Below, piece by piece: positions 9,038-18,250 of a stretch of DNA of 22,011 nt. Within the stretch, counting starts at the first letter, position 1, and each line of letters starts with the position of its first letter. The notes beneath the pieces were generated by a model. That model was not told the origin of the DNA, made no database searches, and saw only the letters and a program-made list of their open reading frames with translations. Made by a program: the position numbers and the translations under genes. The DNA lies in NCBI GenBank assembly GCA_004369085.1, contig ML210337.1, positions 1 through 22,011 on the forward strand, in the 5' to 3' direction. The DNA comes from Coprinopsis marcescibilis (Eukaryota; Basidiomycota; Agaricomycetes; Agaricales; Psathyrellaceae).

Positions 9038-9339
9038 GAGAGGTGCTGGGGCTTTTCGAGCCGTCGCTGCTGCGCGGCAGGTCCGGTGATTTAGTCGGTC
9101 TGAGTGTTGTTGGAGTTTTGCCTGCAAAAGAGGACAGAGGACAACGGTGAAGCTTACAGGCAGGGTGGACTTGGGGTGGACTCGGGCTTTTCGGGTTCGG
9201 GCCGTCGCTTCCGCGCGGCAGGCCCGGTGGCTGAGGGTTTTCTGACTCATGCCAGTTACGTACTAATACTAATCCGTTTATTTCATCACACGCACCTAAC
9301 GTGCTACTCTTCCTCTCCTCCCGTCATCCCTGCCATGTT
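9038..9339. other. Non-coding stretch with an internal duplication
   Basis: Upstream side of GTPase copy 2, where homology to the other copies stops. A GC-rich unit (GGGCTTTTCG..CCGTCGC..GCGCGGCAGG) occurs at about 9049-9092 and again at about 9182-9231 in the same orientation. A plus-strand open frame overlapping it shows no protein-like features. Confidence 0.55.
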
Positions 9340-10548
9340 CTACCTTTCATTTTCATCCGTCCTCCTGACGAAAATCAATATTATTGCATCCATCTCGTCA
9401 CAGTGTGCCAACGCTTTGTATAAATCCATCTCCGATAGCCTGCCCTCCAAGACTGCTTCAGTCTTTGTGGCCATTCCATCGTGCATCCATACGTTTTGGT
9501 TTCGGGTGATGTATCACCCTCTGAAGTGTGCATGGCCGAAATACACTATCCCGGTGAGACTATAGGCTTCACCTTGGTACACTAGTGACCGATTAATGCC
9601 TTGGGTGATCATGTTCGTAAAGTGGATGGTCAGGATTCCATCTCCCAAGAGATTACTACTTTAATGTTTTCCACACTTCTCGCAGCGAGGGGCTTCTCTT
9701 TCCGTGTGCTCTAGCGCCTCTCTCACATCCTTCGTATGTCGACAACTGGTAACCAGTAAGTATGAACCCAGAATACTCCAGTCCGCTCGCGTCCACGCCA
9801 TTTTACAAATCGAATACCAACCATGGGACTCCGGATGCCAAGGATTCAAACCCATACAAATTGGCGCTAGCTCGAACATATCGACGTCCATATGTCCCGC
9901 GGGGAGTGCGCCTGGAAACCTTTGCCTAATACCCCATCGAACTCTATCTCGAATGCTTCTCGGGCTTTCGTTCTTTCTCATCTCATCGGCCACCGTCCTT
10001 AGCACCGGATTCGGACTCTCTGTCCAGATCTGTCTGCTGGCGTTGCGCTCCTCTTTCCAAATTGACACGAGTATAAAGACACAACTATCGTAACCACAGC
10101 TATAGTCATTGGAATCCCACTCTGGTCCGACGAAATCCGTCATTGTTGGGTAAGTCATCTGTCGTTTTGGATAAACGTCGATGGCCGAGCTAGCTGGTCT
10201 CTTTTTAGTCTCGTACCATGCTTTGATGAGCCTAGGGAACGTGCGTGTCCGCGCCGAAAGGAGTCATGCGGCTTGTTCGCGGCTGGATGTGAGGTGCAAT
10301 CCGAGTCCCTTCCATCCGAAGTCTGTTTCTGCAAAGGCCAAATTCGTGTCCCCAGCAGCAGCTTGAACACTTGGTGGACCCGGTGAGGATGATGTAGAGG
10401 TCTCCCTGTTCCACATTTTGGGATTGAGCTGCGGAAGGGAGAGTGCCACGGTGCGGCGAGCTTGTGTAGGGCACCGTGTAGCCTCAGGCCTCAGGGTTGA
10501 GCGGATGTAGGCTTTGGAGCCGGATGATGCGGTTGGCAGAAGGAATGA
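9340..10548 (-). pseudogene. Cysteine-peptidase-like gene relic, three in-frame stops
   Basis: One minus-strand frame of 403 codons runs from 10548 to the TAG at 9340-9342, broken only by TGA at 10264-10266, TAA at 9661-9663 and TGA at 9514-9516. Protein-like character continues across each stop: before the first, DFGWKGLGLHLTSSREQAA; after it, FPRLIKAWYETKKRP and VGPEWDSNDYSCGYDSC; then CEKCGKH; after the TAA, LTGIVYFGHAHFRG; after the last, NVWMHDGM and AIILIFVRR. A buried-looking Cys (YSCGYDS, about 10096), a later His (AHF, about 9526) and HD (about 9478-9483) follow the Cys-His-Asp order of papain-like-fold peptidases. I have a general impression of similar uncharacterised proteins in Agaricomycetes but cannot name the family. 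CxxC at the domain middle could bind zinc. All three stops are one C-to-T step from Arg or Gln codons, two at CpG. Confidence 0.62.
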
Positions 10549-11007
10549 TCAAAAGTGGAATACACACCCTTCTTCATTACCATAGCTTTCTTGATTTTTT
10601 GCCGCGCCCAGATTGACATCCTGCGCCTACCCCGCTGTTCGACATGTTGGCCACAGTACCAAGCGAGCGCCGTGGGTTATTCCATTCCGAATGTTAGCGC
10701 GTCACATGCACACCGCACGTGATGTGTCACAGGATTTTGCAGCCGGCAGGCAGAATCCAGATTCCAGAAGGGTCGGACGTCTCTCCTCGTCTCTCCTCCC
10801 CGAGGGACCACTGACGTAGTGCATGCTATAGGAGATCAGACGATGGGCGAACGATCTGGTGCGAATTACGCTGTTCATTGAGCGGAAGAGGGCGCATTTG
10901 CGGGGTGGATAATCAGAAGAAAGGTGGGTCCTCTTCATTCATTCATTCGTTCATTCACACTAATCGCATCGCACAATCCACTGTGATACCACAATCCTAA
11001 CAACCCC
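10549..11007. other. Intergenic, no gene seen
   Basis: Lies between the divergent peptidase-like relic and the small gene at 11020. The only noticeable repeat is a four-unit TTCATTCA-type run at about 10936-10957. Confidence 0.5.
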
Positions 11008-11017
11008 GCATATATAG
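11008..11017 (+). promoter_or_regulatory. TATA-like element
   Basis: CATATATAG occurs here, only a few bases before the ATG at 11020. If it is a real TATA box, transcription would start beyond that ATG and the in-frame ATG at 11092 would be the working start. Confidence 0.35.
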
Positions 11018-11019
11018 TT

Positions 11020-11372
11020 ATGGCACCCCACCCCAAACTATTCAAACACTTCTTTGAAGTGGCACATAAGGCTTTGAGCCAGACATTCCGGATGAAACTC
11101 GTCGAGTTGCCCACCCGGGTGGCTCAGTTGGAAGCTGAGAAAGAGGAGGCCTTTGGAGGTACGTACTTTGTAATGGTTGCGGTGCTGTTGGTGCGCTAGC
11201 TCATCGTGTGGTTGCAGCTGCTACGCAGGTTCAGGAAGATTATCTGGAGTCGGCGCAGAAAGCTACCGGGATGAAAAGAAGGGTGAGTAGTACCGTCCCT
11301 CTTTGCTTTTCAGAATACGGACTGTCACTGACGATAATATCCTTCATACGCAACCGCATCAACTAGGTCTAA
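11020..11372 (+). CDS. Small hypothetical protein, coiled-coil-like
   Basis: Unrecognised. The ATG at 11020 opens a 46-codon exon to 11158 (MAPHPKLFKHFFEVAHKALS, then charged helix RVAQLEAEKEEAF). An intron 11159-11217 (GTACGT..GCAG) joins in phase to 11218-11282 (TQVQEDYLESAQKATGMKRR). After that either a GTGAGT intron ending at 11366 leads to an immediate TAA (11370-11372), giving 69 aa, or reading on without splicing reaches a TAG at 11364-11366. The later ATG at 11092 may be the true start because a TATA-like element sits at 11008. The IPC synthase copy 2 begins about 20 bp after the stop on the same strand, so this could be the 5' part of a gene cut by that duplication. Confidence 0.4.
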
Positions 11373-11390
11373 ACCCAGCATGTCGCTCAG

Positions 11391-12502
11391 GCATTTCTGG
11401 CAGGAGTAGCCCGCCTCGACACCTCTTTCTCTCTCCCTCGATTCCATTCCAGAAAAATACGACAACATCGCTGGCATGTCTCGAACCTCATCTACGTGTT
11501 CAAAATCCTGCTGGCTGGCTACTGGTTCACGATAATGCAGAGCCCCGCCTTTCCGCTCAGGCTGCTCATCCCCATCGCCTACGCAATCGTGCTCATCATC
11601 TCTGTCACGTCGCAGTTCTTCTTCCCCACCAACCCGACCTTCATCTACCTGCTCAGCTTCTACAGCAGCTGGTTCATCTCTCCCGACGCCCGCCCCGCAG
11701 TCTCCGTCTCCCTCCTTCCGACACTCGAGTCGGTTCTCTACGGCGCGAACATCAGCGATATCCTCACGCACTTCACACACCCCGTGCTGGACGTCATCGC
11801 CTGGATTCCCTACGGCGTCAGCCACTTCACGCTCCCCTTCCGCGTCAAAAAAGTGCTGCACCTCTGGGGCCGCGTCTTTGGCTACATGAACCTCGCCGGC
11901 GTGCTCATCCAGATCCTCTTCCTGTGCTCCCTACCATGGTACGAAGTCATCCACGGCCTCACACCTGCTAACTATGGCATGAAAGGCTCGCCGGGCGGGC
12001 TCGCGCGCATCGACGTCCTGCTGCATCTCCAGACCTACACCACGGCGTTCACCAACAACCGCATGGTATTCGGCGTGTTCCCCAGCTTGCATGCGGGGTT
12101 GGCGACGATGGAGGCCCTGTTTCTCGCGCACTTTCATTCGCAGTTGAGGTGGGTATGTGGGTACACGGCGGTGCTGTTAGGCAACGATGTACCTCATGCA
12201 CCATTATCTGATCGACGTGGTGGGTGAGGCGTGTACGGCTACTGCATTCCTCTATCTGTTTTTGCCGGACGAGTTTAAAGGTGGGGGAGCGTTGAGTATG
12301 CCGTACAATTTTGCAGCGTTTTTGCCAGGATATGTGGGTGGGCTGCATGTGCGCCAGCAGCGGAGGAAGAATGGGAGCATGGGCCGCGGGTTGGATTTGG
12401 ATCTAGAGGATCGGGCGGGGCCGAGTGTGTTGCCGAGGGCGGAGGATTACGAGTTTGATGCGGAGAGCAGTGAGGAGGAGGGTGAGATGGATATTGCGTA
12501 TC
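11391..12502 (+). pseudogene. IPC synthase, copy 2, broken
   Basis: Closely related to the gene at 1945-3318, read on the opposite strand. It lacks the first dozen codons and any start (a TAA precedes GCTCAGGC in frame). A +2/+1 pair of small insertions scrambles about ten residues at 11430-11456. Ten codons are deleted in frame at about 11841, removing the segment LVGLFTWLFRDK that precedes KKVLHLWGR. A 2-nt deletion at about 12178 shifts frame between the SLHAG motif (His kept) and the HHYLID motif, which continues in another frame from 12187. The acidic tail is cut at MDIAY and fused to unrelated sequence and then to the GTPase 3' flank. The second catalytic His-Asp pair is therefore separated from the first, so no active enzyme is expected. 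It faces the GTPase gene at 14174-15029. Confidence 0.94.
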
Positions 12503-12539
12503 CAAAGTCGCGCCTGATGCTGCCATCACTTTTGCGACC

Positions 12540-13018
12540 CACGAGGATACGATGGGTTCCGTAGCTAGTGTGTACTCACGAATTTTGTTCCAGCATCATG
12601 GTAAACGGGCCTCGCTGACGCTTCTCAAACAGACATAATAATGATAGGGAAACATGTGCGGATAATAAAGGTTTGGGCCAATTCATCAAAAGTTTGTCGC
12701 CACTGCCGTGGACAGGAACATCATAGGTTCCGATGTGTTAACGATGTGGTAATGACTGTGGGAACCTTCCTGACCTCAGGCGCTTAATAACGGTCGTGTG
12801 CGCCTAATTGGGAGGCGCGTATTGCTGGTCGAAAGGGGTATCTTCGCTGCCTCGGTTTTGCACGAGAGAAGCGTAGAGATGTGAGACCTTGAGGTGTGCT
12901 ACTCTTCACAGCACCATTGAAAATATTAAATTATTATACAACTGGTATGAATAGGGACATGGGAAGAGGATAACAGTATTCCAACCAAATTCCAACGATT
13001 CCAGGTAGGGTACATGGT
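12540..13018 (-). repeat. Solo copy of the GTPase 3' flank
   Basis: Reverse complement of about 200-680, including CATGATGCTGGAACAAAATT-like sequence (12588), the flank's conserved 50-bp motif (12758-12810) and GAAGCGTAGAGATGTGAG (12868). It contains the segment missing at copy 3. No GTPase codons follow beyond 13018, so the gene was lost or never included. Confidence 0.85.
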
Positions 13019-13814
13019 GTACTGGATGCGCTCACAAGTCACATGCCGCGGCGGATTTTTGATGACAATTAACAGCTTTAAAGCCGTTTGCATTACTATA
13101 CCTTCTCTTCTCGGTGAATGAAGTCTTACAGCACATGAGCTGCGGCAAATGATTTAATGTAGATTTAGCGCCAGCAGACCGCCTTCCAACTTCACGAGGT
13201 AAAGATGGATATTCCGATGTACCTGCCTCATAGGAGGGCTCTAGGGGTTCCTTCGCACAGCACAGGATATGCTATACTCGCTGTCACCAAAAGTGACCGC
13301 CATCATTGATGTTCCCACAGACCATGATCCCGTTGTCCCTCAATAACTTTGACGATAAGTCAACTCCTACTGACAGGAATCCCATAAAATTTAATATGAT
13401 GCTAGATTATCACACTACATGCAACAATATTAAGTCAGAATCCAGTATGACCACCCTTTGCTTTAGGGATGGAACACAAAGGGTGCAACATGTTATTTGT
13501 AGATGTTTATGCGCCATCATTTTGGCGGTCACTTTTGGTAATAGCGAGTACATACATTGATGAAACAAGGGTCGAGTTGATTTCCCCGACATAAGCCCGT
13601 ACCAGTTCAGTTGGTATGTACATTGACCTTTTACCCGAATAGAGCTTGGCAATAATGAGGTGATGAAACATTCGTCAGCGTACAGGCCCCCGGAACTCAG
13701 ACTCGATGTCACAAGGAAAGGGGAAGGGACATGCGTAAGTCCCTGATGGAACGATTACGAGGTAGAGTAACCTTTGGGCATTGACTCGCTTCATTTTACG
13801 CATACTCAGACTGC
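13019..13814. other. Intergenic, no gene seen
   Basis: Separates the solo flank from the GTPase copy 3 flank. The open frames here lack any motif, and I found no match to the rest of the window. Confidence 0.5.
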
Positions 13815-14173
13815 ACGGCATGAATACCGTCTGGGAGGTCTGGGTTGCTCCCTAGGTAGTATCAGAGGTGAGCTGCACTCAGACTGCGGTCGAGCTATCG
13901 CGATGGCCCCCTAGAGATACTTAATCGATAATCACAATGAGTGTTATATAGACGAAGTGGACAAGTAGACGATGGGTTCCGTAGCCAGTTTTTTGCACTG
14001 CCTCAGCTTCGGGAGAGAAGCGTAGAGATGTGAGAACTTGATGTGCCATTCATCACAGCACCGTTGAACATAATAAACTATTATACAAATGGTATGAACA
14101 AGAGACATGGGAAGAAGATAACGTGTTCCAACCAATTTCCAACGATTCCAGTTAGGGTACATGGCGCACCGAG
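13815..14173 (-). repeat. 3' flank of GTPase copy 3, with internal deletion
   Basis: Reverse complement of 187-820 less about 271 bp: the sequence passes directly from GGTTCCGTAGCCAG (13974-13987) to TTTTTTGCACTGCCTCAG, equivalent to joining 648 to 376. No target duplication is visible at the joint. Confidence 0.85.
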
Positions 14174-15029
14174 CTATGCGGTTAAGGAAGTTCCCAAGCT
14201 CTGTAGGATATGGCGCAAGACCTCAACATGTCCGGATGGGTCTGAGCTGTGCAAACCCCATGTTTGCTTGACAGTTGCACCCCTAGCGATGAGCTCTTTC
14301 CAAAAGGACAAGCAAAGCTCCTCCTCCCGCTGGGTGCCTACTTCAGCCCTGACCTCATCCCAGGCAGCAGTTACAAGCACCACACGCTGGAATGTGTTAG
14401 ACTCGCCAAGCATCTTCTCCAATTGCTTAACATTGACTCGCGCAGCCCCGTTGACGCGATTCACGGAGATATCGCACATGTAGACTATGCTCCCCAATGT
14501 AACTCCTCTCGTGTACCTACAGAGAAATTAGCTTATATTCACGTGTATACCTGCTTTACTCACTGTTTAGCCACCAATTTCGTGATTTGGGCGAGGGATT
14601 TGGAATCTCCGGCACCCGTGTCGAATCCAGGGGAATCGACCAATACGACCCACCGGGAGTCAAGAGCACCCTTGAACTCAGAGGCAAGTTCGTTGGGCAA
14701 ATCAATGACATGCATGCGTATATCACTCGTAGAAGGCTGAAGTGTGTGCCCAACCTTTGCGGGGCCACCCTCCACAATGTCGAATGCATTGATGAACTAG
14801 TGAACGCGTATTGTCAGTGCCCATCAACAACTTTGCTGCATTTGTTTCCAGGCGACTCACAGAACTCTTGCCAGCTCCGGCAATACCCATGATGCTGAAA
14901 CTTGTCAAGATCGATCTGTTAACGCAAAGCTCTGTCGACATACAGAATGAGGAAATCCGTTACTTGTTCGTCCTGACCTGGTCGCCAAAGGTCCCTCAGT
15001 AAACTGCACAGCTTTGTGCCGATAGACAT
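14174..15029 (-). CDS. AIG1/Toc34-type GTPase, copy 3, intact
   Basis: Four exons with consistent phases: 14944-15029, 14861-14894, 14564-14796, 14174-14516; introns begin GTATGT or GTGAGT and end AG. The product is 231 aa, starting MSIGTKLCSLLRDLW. Motifs: P-loop GIAGAGKSS (about 32-40, split by intron 2), VDSPGFDTGAGDSKSL as G3/switch II, LGSIVYMCDISVNRV, then VVLVTAAWDEV, where TAAWD sits at the G4 position, and REEELCLSFWKELI. This arrangement (GITLGGIIY-type block followed by TxxWD) is that of AIG1/GIMAP and Toc-like septin-related GTPases; fungal members have no assigned role. There is no transmembrane segment or signal peptide. A TATAAAG lies at 15147-15153, about 120 nt upstream. The N-terminal exon differs strongly from copies 2 and 4 while the last exon is nearly the same. 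Confidence 0.88.
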
Positions 15030-15146
15030 TGATATTGAAAGCAAAGGTCACAGCACGTGGGGTATGGGTAGAGCTTTGTTAGTACAAGGGTGGCTTGAGA
15101 GGTATCAATCATAATCTAAGGGCGACTGAAAATGTCGTGACGCGTC

Positions 15147-15153
15147 CTTTATA
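15147..15153 (-). promoter_or_regulatory. TATA box of GTPase copy 3
   Basis: TATAAAG on the minus strand, about 120 nt before the ATG, lies in a region that also aligns with the upstream region of copy 4, where TATATAG occupies the equivalent place. Confidence 0.6.
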
Positions 15154-15308
15154 GCATTGAAGGACGTCTCCCCGAATCCACATTAAATCCTCCTTTGATG
15201 CACATCAAACTTAGTGGCTCCACGCCCGCAGAACGTGCCTAACGGATCCCTTTCCTAAGCTGTCCACCGGCAATGTATCCCTTACTTCGGTGTGTGAAGG
15301 TCCTTGCA

Positions 15309-15503
15309 TTAACCTTCATATTTGGCGTTACTGGGAGTGCTGCAGAGTGCGGACCAATTGACAGGGTGGTGTTCTCTCAGAACATCTCTGGCGCTCAGGT
15401 GATCCTTGTAGCCCCTAATCTCTGAAAGTGGATTTGTAGCCCATATTCCTGAGAGGTTGATGATCTTGAGTGCACATAACTTTAGCCGCAAGTAATCTGA
15501 CAT
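15309..15503 (-). pseudogene. Possible leucine-rich-repeat / F-box-type scrap
   Basis: A minus-strand open stretch reads YLRLKLCALKIINLSGIW then PVNWSALCSTPSNAKYEG, with LRR-like leucine spacing (LxLxxLKxxNLSG). An acceptor-like CTGATGTCAG precedes it at about 15501. Sequence on either side is full of stops in this frame, so at best it is one surviving exon. The family call rests on spacing alone. Confidence 0.3.
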
Positions 15504-16112
15504 CAGCTCAGAGCATCAGCATGCTTTACCGCTTGAAAGGGACAGACGCTCGGCTCATTGCAGCCTCATTACCTGCCTTGAAAAAGAATCGTCCTGTGAC
15601 AGTGGGCCTACCAGTTACCGTTTACGTTTCTTGCAAGCGATTACGTCATGGCCTATAATTGCAGCCTTCGATGCCTTGAGGCGACTTGAAGCGAGGACAT
15701 CGGATGCCTTGAAGCACAATTACATTCCCCAAACATTGAGATTGTTATATAGGACTTACGACTTGGGCAAGGTGCGTCACCTCGTACTATTTTTGAGTTG
15801 ATCAAGGTAATACTACTTGGTTGTACGTCAGATGCCTTGTGTGGCTCGCACCGTTCGAAGCTAGAAGCTGTTGGCACGGAAATAGTATAAATATGTTTAA
15901 GGAACATTATAGTCTGTTTCATGATTAAAACACCGATTGAAATCTGAAGCTTGCCATGAATTAAGGCTCACGAGTCAACAGGCAGTTCAGCTGTCAATAG
16001 CTAACAGAACGTAAAAAAAATCTTGCGAAACATAGATGGACCAATCACACAAGCTCAAGCCTGGGAATTATGATTATTCGAACTGTTCTTGATAAAATCA
16101 TACTTCGGGTTC
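15504..16112. other. Intergenic, no gene seen
   Basis: Frames are short and motif-free. GCCTTGA repeats at about 15672 and 15705 recall the MITE subterminal motif, but no inverted ends were found. Confidence 0.45.
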
Positions 16113-16900
16113 TCACCATTCCTTAGCATATGTGACAGAAGACATCTTCTCGACCTGTCAAGAACGAACATTTGACATAGATCAGGGCAAACACTTACGA
16201 GGCTGAGCTGGTAACAGACCCATGACATCGGCGGGCGGTTCTTGGGATTCTGTTGACAGCATTTGCATACCACATTTGAAAGATTATGGTTTGAAGTGAT
16301 ATTCTGGGGCATATCTGGCCGCTTTCCAACTACAATTGCGAAGATGTCCGGCCTGTCATTCTTTTTCTTTGAGAATTGAGGACCACCGGTGAGTATCTGA
16401 CGAAACAGCATCATCACTGCCTCATCACAAGGGAGATCGGGTCTAATCCATACCCACCTCGATTATAATCATGGTCAGTGAGAAAGCATCGCTTGCTGTG
16501 CTAAAGTCACAATAAGGGTCATGTTTGTTGACAGCTTTTGGGTCCATTATTTCGGGTGCAGTCCGGATCCACCGCAAACTGCCTGCCATCTTTACAGTGG
16601 TGAATTCTGAAGCGTCTATGAGGAAAACGGGGCCAAAATCAGCGAAAACGTATCTGCCGGCATCCAAGAAGATGCTGGCCTTCGCAACATCCTCAGTATC
16701 ATATAGCTGCATGTACTTCTCATACGCACGCAGCGTAAGTCCCAATGGAGTACAGGCGGTTTTTGCCTGGGAAAGAACTCGAGGCCGAGGACTATGTCCT
16801 TGTCCCACTTGAGTTTGACATCGTCATTATCGAACTCGTTGTGAAGCGCTACTATGTGGCGGAGGGACTCCGGGTATTTCTGCATGACGATTCCGGGTAG
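16113..16900 (-). pseudogene. Protein kinase C-terminal part, 5'-truncated, degenerate catalytic loop
   Basis: Exons on the minus strand: 16730-16900, 16454-16679, 16199-16416, 16113-16154. The 50-nt intron at 16680-16729 restores frame between HWDLRC and ASIFLDAGRYVFADFG, and a 44-nt GTAAGT intron (16155-16198) leads to the stop. The 37-nt intron 16417-16453 is short, so that joint is less certain. Visible motifs: LPGIVMQKYPESL (hinge), VLHWDLRCAS (catalytic loop with Trp for the middle HRD residue and Ser where the metal-binding Asn belongs), ADFG, RTAPEIMD, SDAFSLTMI, and a C-lobe ending NPKNRPPM. No N-lobe (glycine loop, VAIK lysine) could be found upstream. The remaining exons have no stop, so it may have been a pseudokinase before truncation. 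It is not a close relative of the kinase at 5348-6602. Confidence 0.75.
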
Positions 16901-17315
16901 CTGGTTGCAAGTCATGTGTAAGTAGCCCCTTTGATTTACAATTTCGGCCGTGATGCATGATGCATGATGGGTGACTCGGAATGATTGCCAAGCCCTGAGC
17001 TGTTGCGTGTTACAGATTTTTCAAGCAAAGTGTAACGCGTCACGTCTCTCATCATCCACTCTTCGTCGTTCCCTTTCTTTGTTTCCGGTGCTCGTAACTA
17101 GGACCGACCCACTTTGGCGCTGTCTCCTTCTGGCTGGGCTTTACGCATTGAACCTCTTGGTCCTGAAGTTGAACTTGAAGATTTGACCAAGCATTTGAAT
17201 ATTGGAGACGAAGATTTCACCCAGGACATTCCAAGATGACATAGGTGGCGCATTACTTGATCATGCCAACACGGAGTGGAGTTAAATGGGCGGGCGGGGG
17301 TGGTGGTGGTGGTGG
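16901..17315. other. Intergenic, no gene seen
   Basis: Expected place of the missing kinase N-lobe, but no glycine loop or lysine motif was found in any frame. A GGT/GGC-rich run lies at 17292-17320 at the border of the IPC fragment. Confidence 0.5.
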
Positions 17316-17414
17316 TGGTGGAGGGAGGGGGTGGGAGGCGTGAAGTGTATAGTAGTCCTGTAATGGGTACGTTTGTGTCCCTACCTGGTGCGCAGCCTAT
17401 GCGGTGAGGTGAGA
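17316..17414 (+). pseudogene. IPC synthase, 3'-terminal fragment with its 3' flank
   Basis: Reads VEGGGGRREVYSSPVMGTF then PGAQPMR and a TGA at 17412-17414, matching the last 30-odd codons of the intact gene (VEGGGGRGEVYSSPVTGTF, PGAQPVR). It is preceded by an expanded GGT run (about 17297-17318). The 3' flank also matches, with ACATTCTAGCA and ACCATACTACTTGGGTT in both, to about 17620. Everything upstream of these codons is missing. This is a separate copy from the one at 11391, which lacks exactly this part, so the two could be pieces of one former copy split by rearrangement. Confidence 0.9.
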
Positions 17415-17620
17415 AGGTAGACGAGAACGTGAACAGGACCGGCATGTTATATCTATTCACGTGGTACCCTCATAACCCCCATATCCTATTACATTCTAGC
17501 ACCACACCCATACCATACTACTTGGGTTAATAGTGGATACCTCGCCGACCATTCATTACTCATAACCTTTAGCGACTAAGGATTGAACTTGAATTGTCAA
17601 TGCTGGAGTGCGGAAGGCGA
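17415..17620 (+). repeat. IPC synthase 3' flank, second copy
   Basis: Reverse complement of about 1720-1944 downstream of the intact gene, with small indels. Confidence 0.85.
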
Positions 17621-17977
17621 TTGTCATGCCAACTTTAGCCCCTGTTCAATGATTGCGGTAGGTACAGACAGGCGTCACACGAGACTCTCCCTCTGAACTC
17701 GAAGGACGCTACCATGGGGTAATCACCTTGTTGGTGCTGTGGACATTACGCATCGAAGCGATCGGTTAGATCCCGCGCCATTTTAGCAATTGGATACGGC
17801 TCCGTGCGAGAAGCGCGCGCTGTGTAGATGGATCATGGTGGTCGGCGTCGGACGGGTGCTCGAGCAGCGCCGAGCTCACCGAAGGGCAACCTCCTTTTAC
17901 TCTTGGGAATGGGACTCTCACGTTGACTCCCACCGATTAGCGAGGTGTCGCTCAATCGGGAGAGGCTGGGCACAGAG
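17621..17977. other. Intergenic, no gene seen
   Basis: Lies between the IPC fragment and the GTPase copy 4 unit. No motif or repeat was recognised. Confidence 0.5.
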
Positions 17978-18250
17978 TCCAGGCCAACATTCTTTACAGG
18001 CAACACTGTCGCACGCCGTCGGATAGCTCGGCGCTTTCCGTAACTCCCAGCGGGTCTCACAAGGTAAGAAGTTCAATCGTTTTCGGACATAAAGATTGGC
18101 GCGCCTATCCTTCGTCCGCACTAGGCGGGATGAAACGTAACGACGGGAAGAGGATACATATATATTCCAATGATTACATGCTACATGCGAAAGCTCAAAC
18201 CGGTTCCAAGAATTCCAGTTCGGGTACACGGCAAGTACCGATTTATGCGG
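17978..18250 (-). repeat. 3' flank of GTPase copy 4 (MITE-free)
   Basis: Aligns with 7382-8175 without the MITE; the unfilled target CTCACAAG is at 18056-18063. Confidence 0.88.

Noticed and set aside
9104..9565. 153-codon plus-strand open frame
   Set aside because: Antisense to the 3' part of the peptidase-like relic and runs across an internal duplication; no protein-like character.
11303..11971. 222-codon plus-strand open frame
   Set aside because: Frame shadow of IPC synthase copy 2; it gives the same out-of-frame composition as the shadow over the intact gene.
15660..15845. Repeated GCCTTGA motifs like those in the MITE
   Set aside because: No inverted ends or target duplication could be found, so a second MITE is not supported.
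17098..17460. 120-codon minus-strand frame with a Thr run
   Set aside because: It is antisense to the IPC 3' fragment and its GGT repeat; the Thr run comes from the simple repeat.
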